A DNA stretch of 50,537 nucleotides from Streptomyces sp. WZ.A104 (GTDB lineage: Bacteria; Actinomycetota; Actinomycetes; Streptomycetales; Streptomycetaceae), in NCBI RefSeq assembly GCF_002382885.1, contig NZ_NWVL01000060.1:1-50537 (forward strand), given 5' to 3'. This document shows, in pieces, positions 48,771-50,537 of this stretch (position 1 is the stretch's first letter; each line of letters starts with the position of its first letter). The translations under genes and the position numbers were made by a program. The notes under the pieces are model-generated. The model saw only the letters and a list, made by a program, of their open reading frames with translations, did no database searches and was not told the DNA's origin.

Positions 48771-49925
48771 TCAGGGGAGAAACAGCGCAGTGGAGAAGGT
48801 GACCACGGGGTCCTTCGTGCTACCCGCCGGGTAGAGGGCGATCAGGTCCTGCCGCTCGCCCCGGTACGTCTGCACCACCGTGTCCGTCTTCCTGTCGCCG
48901 TCGTAGTCGCCGTGCGCCAGGAGCGTGGTGCGGGTGGTGCCTGTGGTGTGCAGGGGGGCCTTGGGGAGTTCCTCCGTCGCGAACGCGTACGCGCCGCCCG
49001 GGCGCACCGGGCCCTTCGCCGAGCCGAGGAGCAGGGTGCCCCGGCCCGCCTGGCCGGGGGCGTGCGGGCGGGTGGTGGCGACGAGGTCGTCGTAGCCGTC
49101 CCCGTCTGTGTCCCGCCTGGGCTCGGGGGCGTAGAGGTACGGGCCGCCGTCCGGCAGCAGTTCCGCGCTGCGCGGGGCCCCGGTGCGGGTGAAGGGGCCG
49201 TGCAGGAAGGTCACCTGGCCCGCGCCGGCGGTGACCGCGAGGTCGGTCCGGCCGTCGCCGTCGAAGTCGCCGCACACCGGCAGCTCGGGCCACTCGTTGC
49301 CGAACCTCGTCTGTTGCGGGATGCGCAGGGTGACCGCCTTGCCGGTGAGGCCCTCGGGCGATCCGAAGAGGAGCTGGAGGGGTACGGGCGGGGCGCCGAT
49401 GCCGTTGTACGGGGGGTCGGTGGAGACGATCAGGTCCGTGAAGCCGTCCCGGTCCAGGTCGCAGGCCGCCTCGGAGTCGAACGCGGCGGGCAGGGTGTCG
49501 CCGTACTTCGCCGCGTTCGCGCGGGCGCTCAGCAGCTGGCGGGCGGCCGGGTCCAGGGGGCGGTCGTCGGTGCCGTAGACGATGCCGATGCCCGCGTCGT
49601 CGCCGTGGCTGTCCTCGGGAGCCTTCACCAGGCCGTCGATGACCAGGTCGCGGTGGCCGTCGCCGTTGAAGTCGTACGGGACGCGGCTGCCGGTGCCGCG
49701 GGGGACGGGGATGCGGGGGATGCCCGCCCGCGCTTGCGCGTGCGCCTGGGTTTTCGGCGGGGTGTCGCCGTTCTTGTCGCCGGACGGGGTGTCGGCCGTG
49801 GACGCGCCTGCGCAGGCCGTGAGCGTCAGCAGCAGGGCCGTGCAGCCCGCGGCGAGGGTGGCGGCGGTGGTCCTGGCCGTGGTCTTCGCCTTCGGGGGCG
49901 TGAGGTGCGTGATGCGTCTGCGCAC
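48771..49925 (-). CDS. FG-GAP/VCBS-repeat lipoprotein
   Basis: 384 residues from GTG 49925, GAGG upstream. Lipobox L-T-L-T-A-C near 33. Several calcium-binding blade motifs: D-F-N-G-D-G-H-R-D-L, D-L-D-R-D-G-F-T-D-L, D-F-D-G-D-G-R-T-D-L, D-T-D-G-D-G-Y-D-D-L, D-Y-D-G-D-R-K-T-D. This is an integrin-like beta-propeller. Surface-exposed; role unknown. Confidence 0.88.
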   Translation of the reverse strand: MRRRITHLTPPKAKTTARTTAATLAAGCTALLLTLTACAGASTADTPSGDKNGDTPPKTQAHAQARAGIPRIPVPRGTGSRVPYDFNGDGHRDLVIDGLVKAPEDSHGDDAGIGIVYGTDDRPLDPAARQLLSARANAAKYGDTLPAAFDSEAACDLDRDGFTDLIVSTDPPYNGIGAPPVPLQLLFGSPEGLTGKAVTLRIPQQTRFGNEWPELPVCGDFDGDGRTDLAVTAGAGQVTFLHGPFTRTGAPRSAELLPDGGPYLYAPEPRRDTDGDGYDDLVATTRPHAPGQAGRGTLLLGSAKGPVRPGGAYAFATEELPKAPLHTTGTTRTTLLAHGDYDGDRKTDTVVQTYRGERQDLIALYPAGSTKDPVVTFSTALFLP

Positions 49926-50116
49926 GGGAGGCCTCGTCCGTCGTCGTCCGGTGGTGCGGGTGCTTCCGGCGCGGGCCCGAGGGTTCTGGGGGTGCGGCGG
50001 ATCGTCCGGGGCACATGATGCTCCAGATACGTCGTCGCGTACATGTCCGGACTCACATGCGGCGGTCGTCACGTCCCGGGCGCCCCCGGTACGTGCGGGC
50101 TCCGGGCACGGAAAAA

Positions 50117-50149
50117 CGGCCGGTCCTGCCCCCGAGGCAGGTCCGGCCG
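50117..50149 (-). terminator. Rho-independent terminator of the CCG-domain gene
   Basis: Arms 50117-50130 and 50136-50149 pair with one mismatch, followed on the minus strand by TTTTT (50112-50116). A rare clear T tract for this genome. Confidence 0.9.
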
Positions 50150-50171
50150 CTCATCACGCCGATGCGTTACG

Positions 50172-50537
50172 TCACTTTGCCGGTTCGGGCTCCGGTGCGT
50201 CCACCTGGTCCGGGTCGCCGGTCGGGTCGGTGGGGGTCTTCACGGACTCCAGGAGGAGCTGGGAGACGTCCACGACCTGGATGGACTCCTTGGCCTGGCC
50301 GTCGTTCTTCTTGCCGTTGACGGAGTCGGTGAGCATGACGAGGCAGAAGGGGCAGGCGGTGGAGACGATGTCCGGGTTGAGGGCGAGGGCTTCGTCGACG
50401 CGTTCGGTGTTGATGCGCTTGCCGATGCGTTCTTCCATCCACATCCGGGCGCCGCCGGCGCCGCAGCAGAAGCCGCGTTCCTTGTGGCGGTGCATTTCCT
50501 CGTTGCGGAGGCCGGGGACCTTCGCGATGATCTCGCG
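50172..50537 (-). CDS. CCG-domain Fe-S oxidoreductase, C-terminal end (runs off the right edge)
   Basis: 121 residues inside the window; the frame is open to the end. R-G-F-C-C-G-A-G-G-A-R-M-W-M-E-E and S-T-A-C-P-F-C-L-V-M are the second half of a CCG cysteine-rich domain (C-C-G and C-x-x-C), binding an Fe-S cluster as in HdrB, GlpC and LutA. A Glu/Pro-rich tail follows. In Streptomyces this is usually part of a large membrane-linked Fe-S protein; the rest is outside. Confidence 0.85.
   Translation of the reverse strand, partial: REIIAKVPGLRNEEMHRHKERGFCCGAGGARMWMEERIGKRINTERVDEALALNPDIVSTACPFCLVMLTDSVNGKKNDGQAKESIQVVDVSQLLLESVKTPTDPTGDPDQVDAPEPEPAK

Overview
The window looks like chromosomal DNA of a Streptomyces or a very close relative. 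The GC content is very high, most genes start with GTG, TTG or ATG behind GGAGG-like sites, and operons are joined by ATGA or GTGA overlaps. Family content agrees: a SARP regulator, a DUF3515 lipoprotein, an ALF-repeat LAxTG surface protein, LAGC/LTAC-type lipoproteins and a tRNA-Gly(CCC) integration site. No species can be fixed from sequence alone.

Layout. 1-8355 is a cell-envelope block: the start of a Ser/Thr kinase, a DUF3515 lipoprotein, an L,D-transpeptidase, divergent FemX and MurJ, then an AfsQ-like response regulator, sensor kinase and GerMN-type lipoprotein in one coupled run. 8358-9698 is the scar of a lost polyketide or fatty-acid type gene set: a SARP gene cut off and joined to the C-terminal half of a ketosynthase, followed by the stub of an alpha/beta hydrolase. 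9882-13555 holds a secreted hydrolase, a small membrane protein, and a NarL-type sensor kinase whose response regulator is broken. 13560-18640 is an import operon (binding protein, permease, ATPase, FhuF-like Fe-S reductase, unknown protein) behind a cobalamin riboswitch, so corrinoid uptake is the best reading.

19097-24470 is a type VII secretion (WXG100) toxin locus: two small WXG-type proteins, a 582-residue toxin ending in an RNase A-like domain, its likely immunity gene, an orphan second toxin tail with a CdiI-type immunity gene, IS3 debris, a third decayed toxin tail and an integrase remnant. 24528-31657 carries an LAxTG ALF-repeat protein, a fluoride exporter pair (FluC-DUF190-FluC), small hypotheticals, a repeat-rich lipoprotein and a rhodanese/TetR pair with clear palindromic operators.

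33747-46002 is dominated by a tRNA-Gly(CCC) gene (45929-46002) and two displaced copies of its 3' end (39535 and 33747), which I read as attachment-site scars of two tandem, now immobile insertions. The inner segment holds a PucR regulator divergent from a DesA3-like desaturase and its reductase, a thioredoxin-fold protein and a hydrolase. The tRNA-proximal segment holds an M14 carboxypeptidase, a truncated tyrosine integrase and a two-gene unit (43371-45664) in which a large membrane protein and a small helical protein share the same Gly/Asn/Gln motif. That unit is the strongest candidate for an undescribed system: the shared motif resembles prokaryotic amyloid-signalling (RHIM-like) sequences.

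46242-50537 returns to ordinary core genes: a small zinc-ribbon protein, dCTP deaminase, a phosphoribosyltransferase, a Yip1-type membrane protein, an FG-GAP lipoprotein and the C-terminal end of a CCG-domain Fe-S protein.
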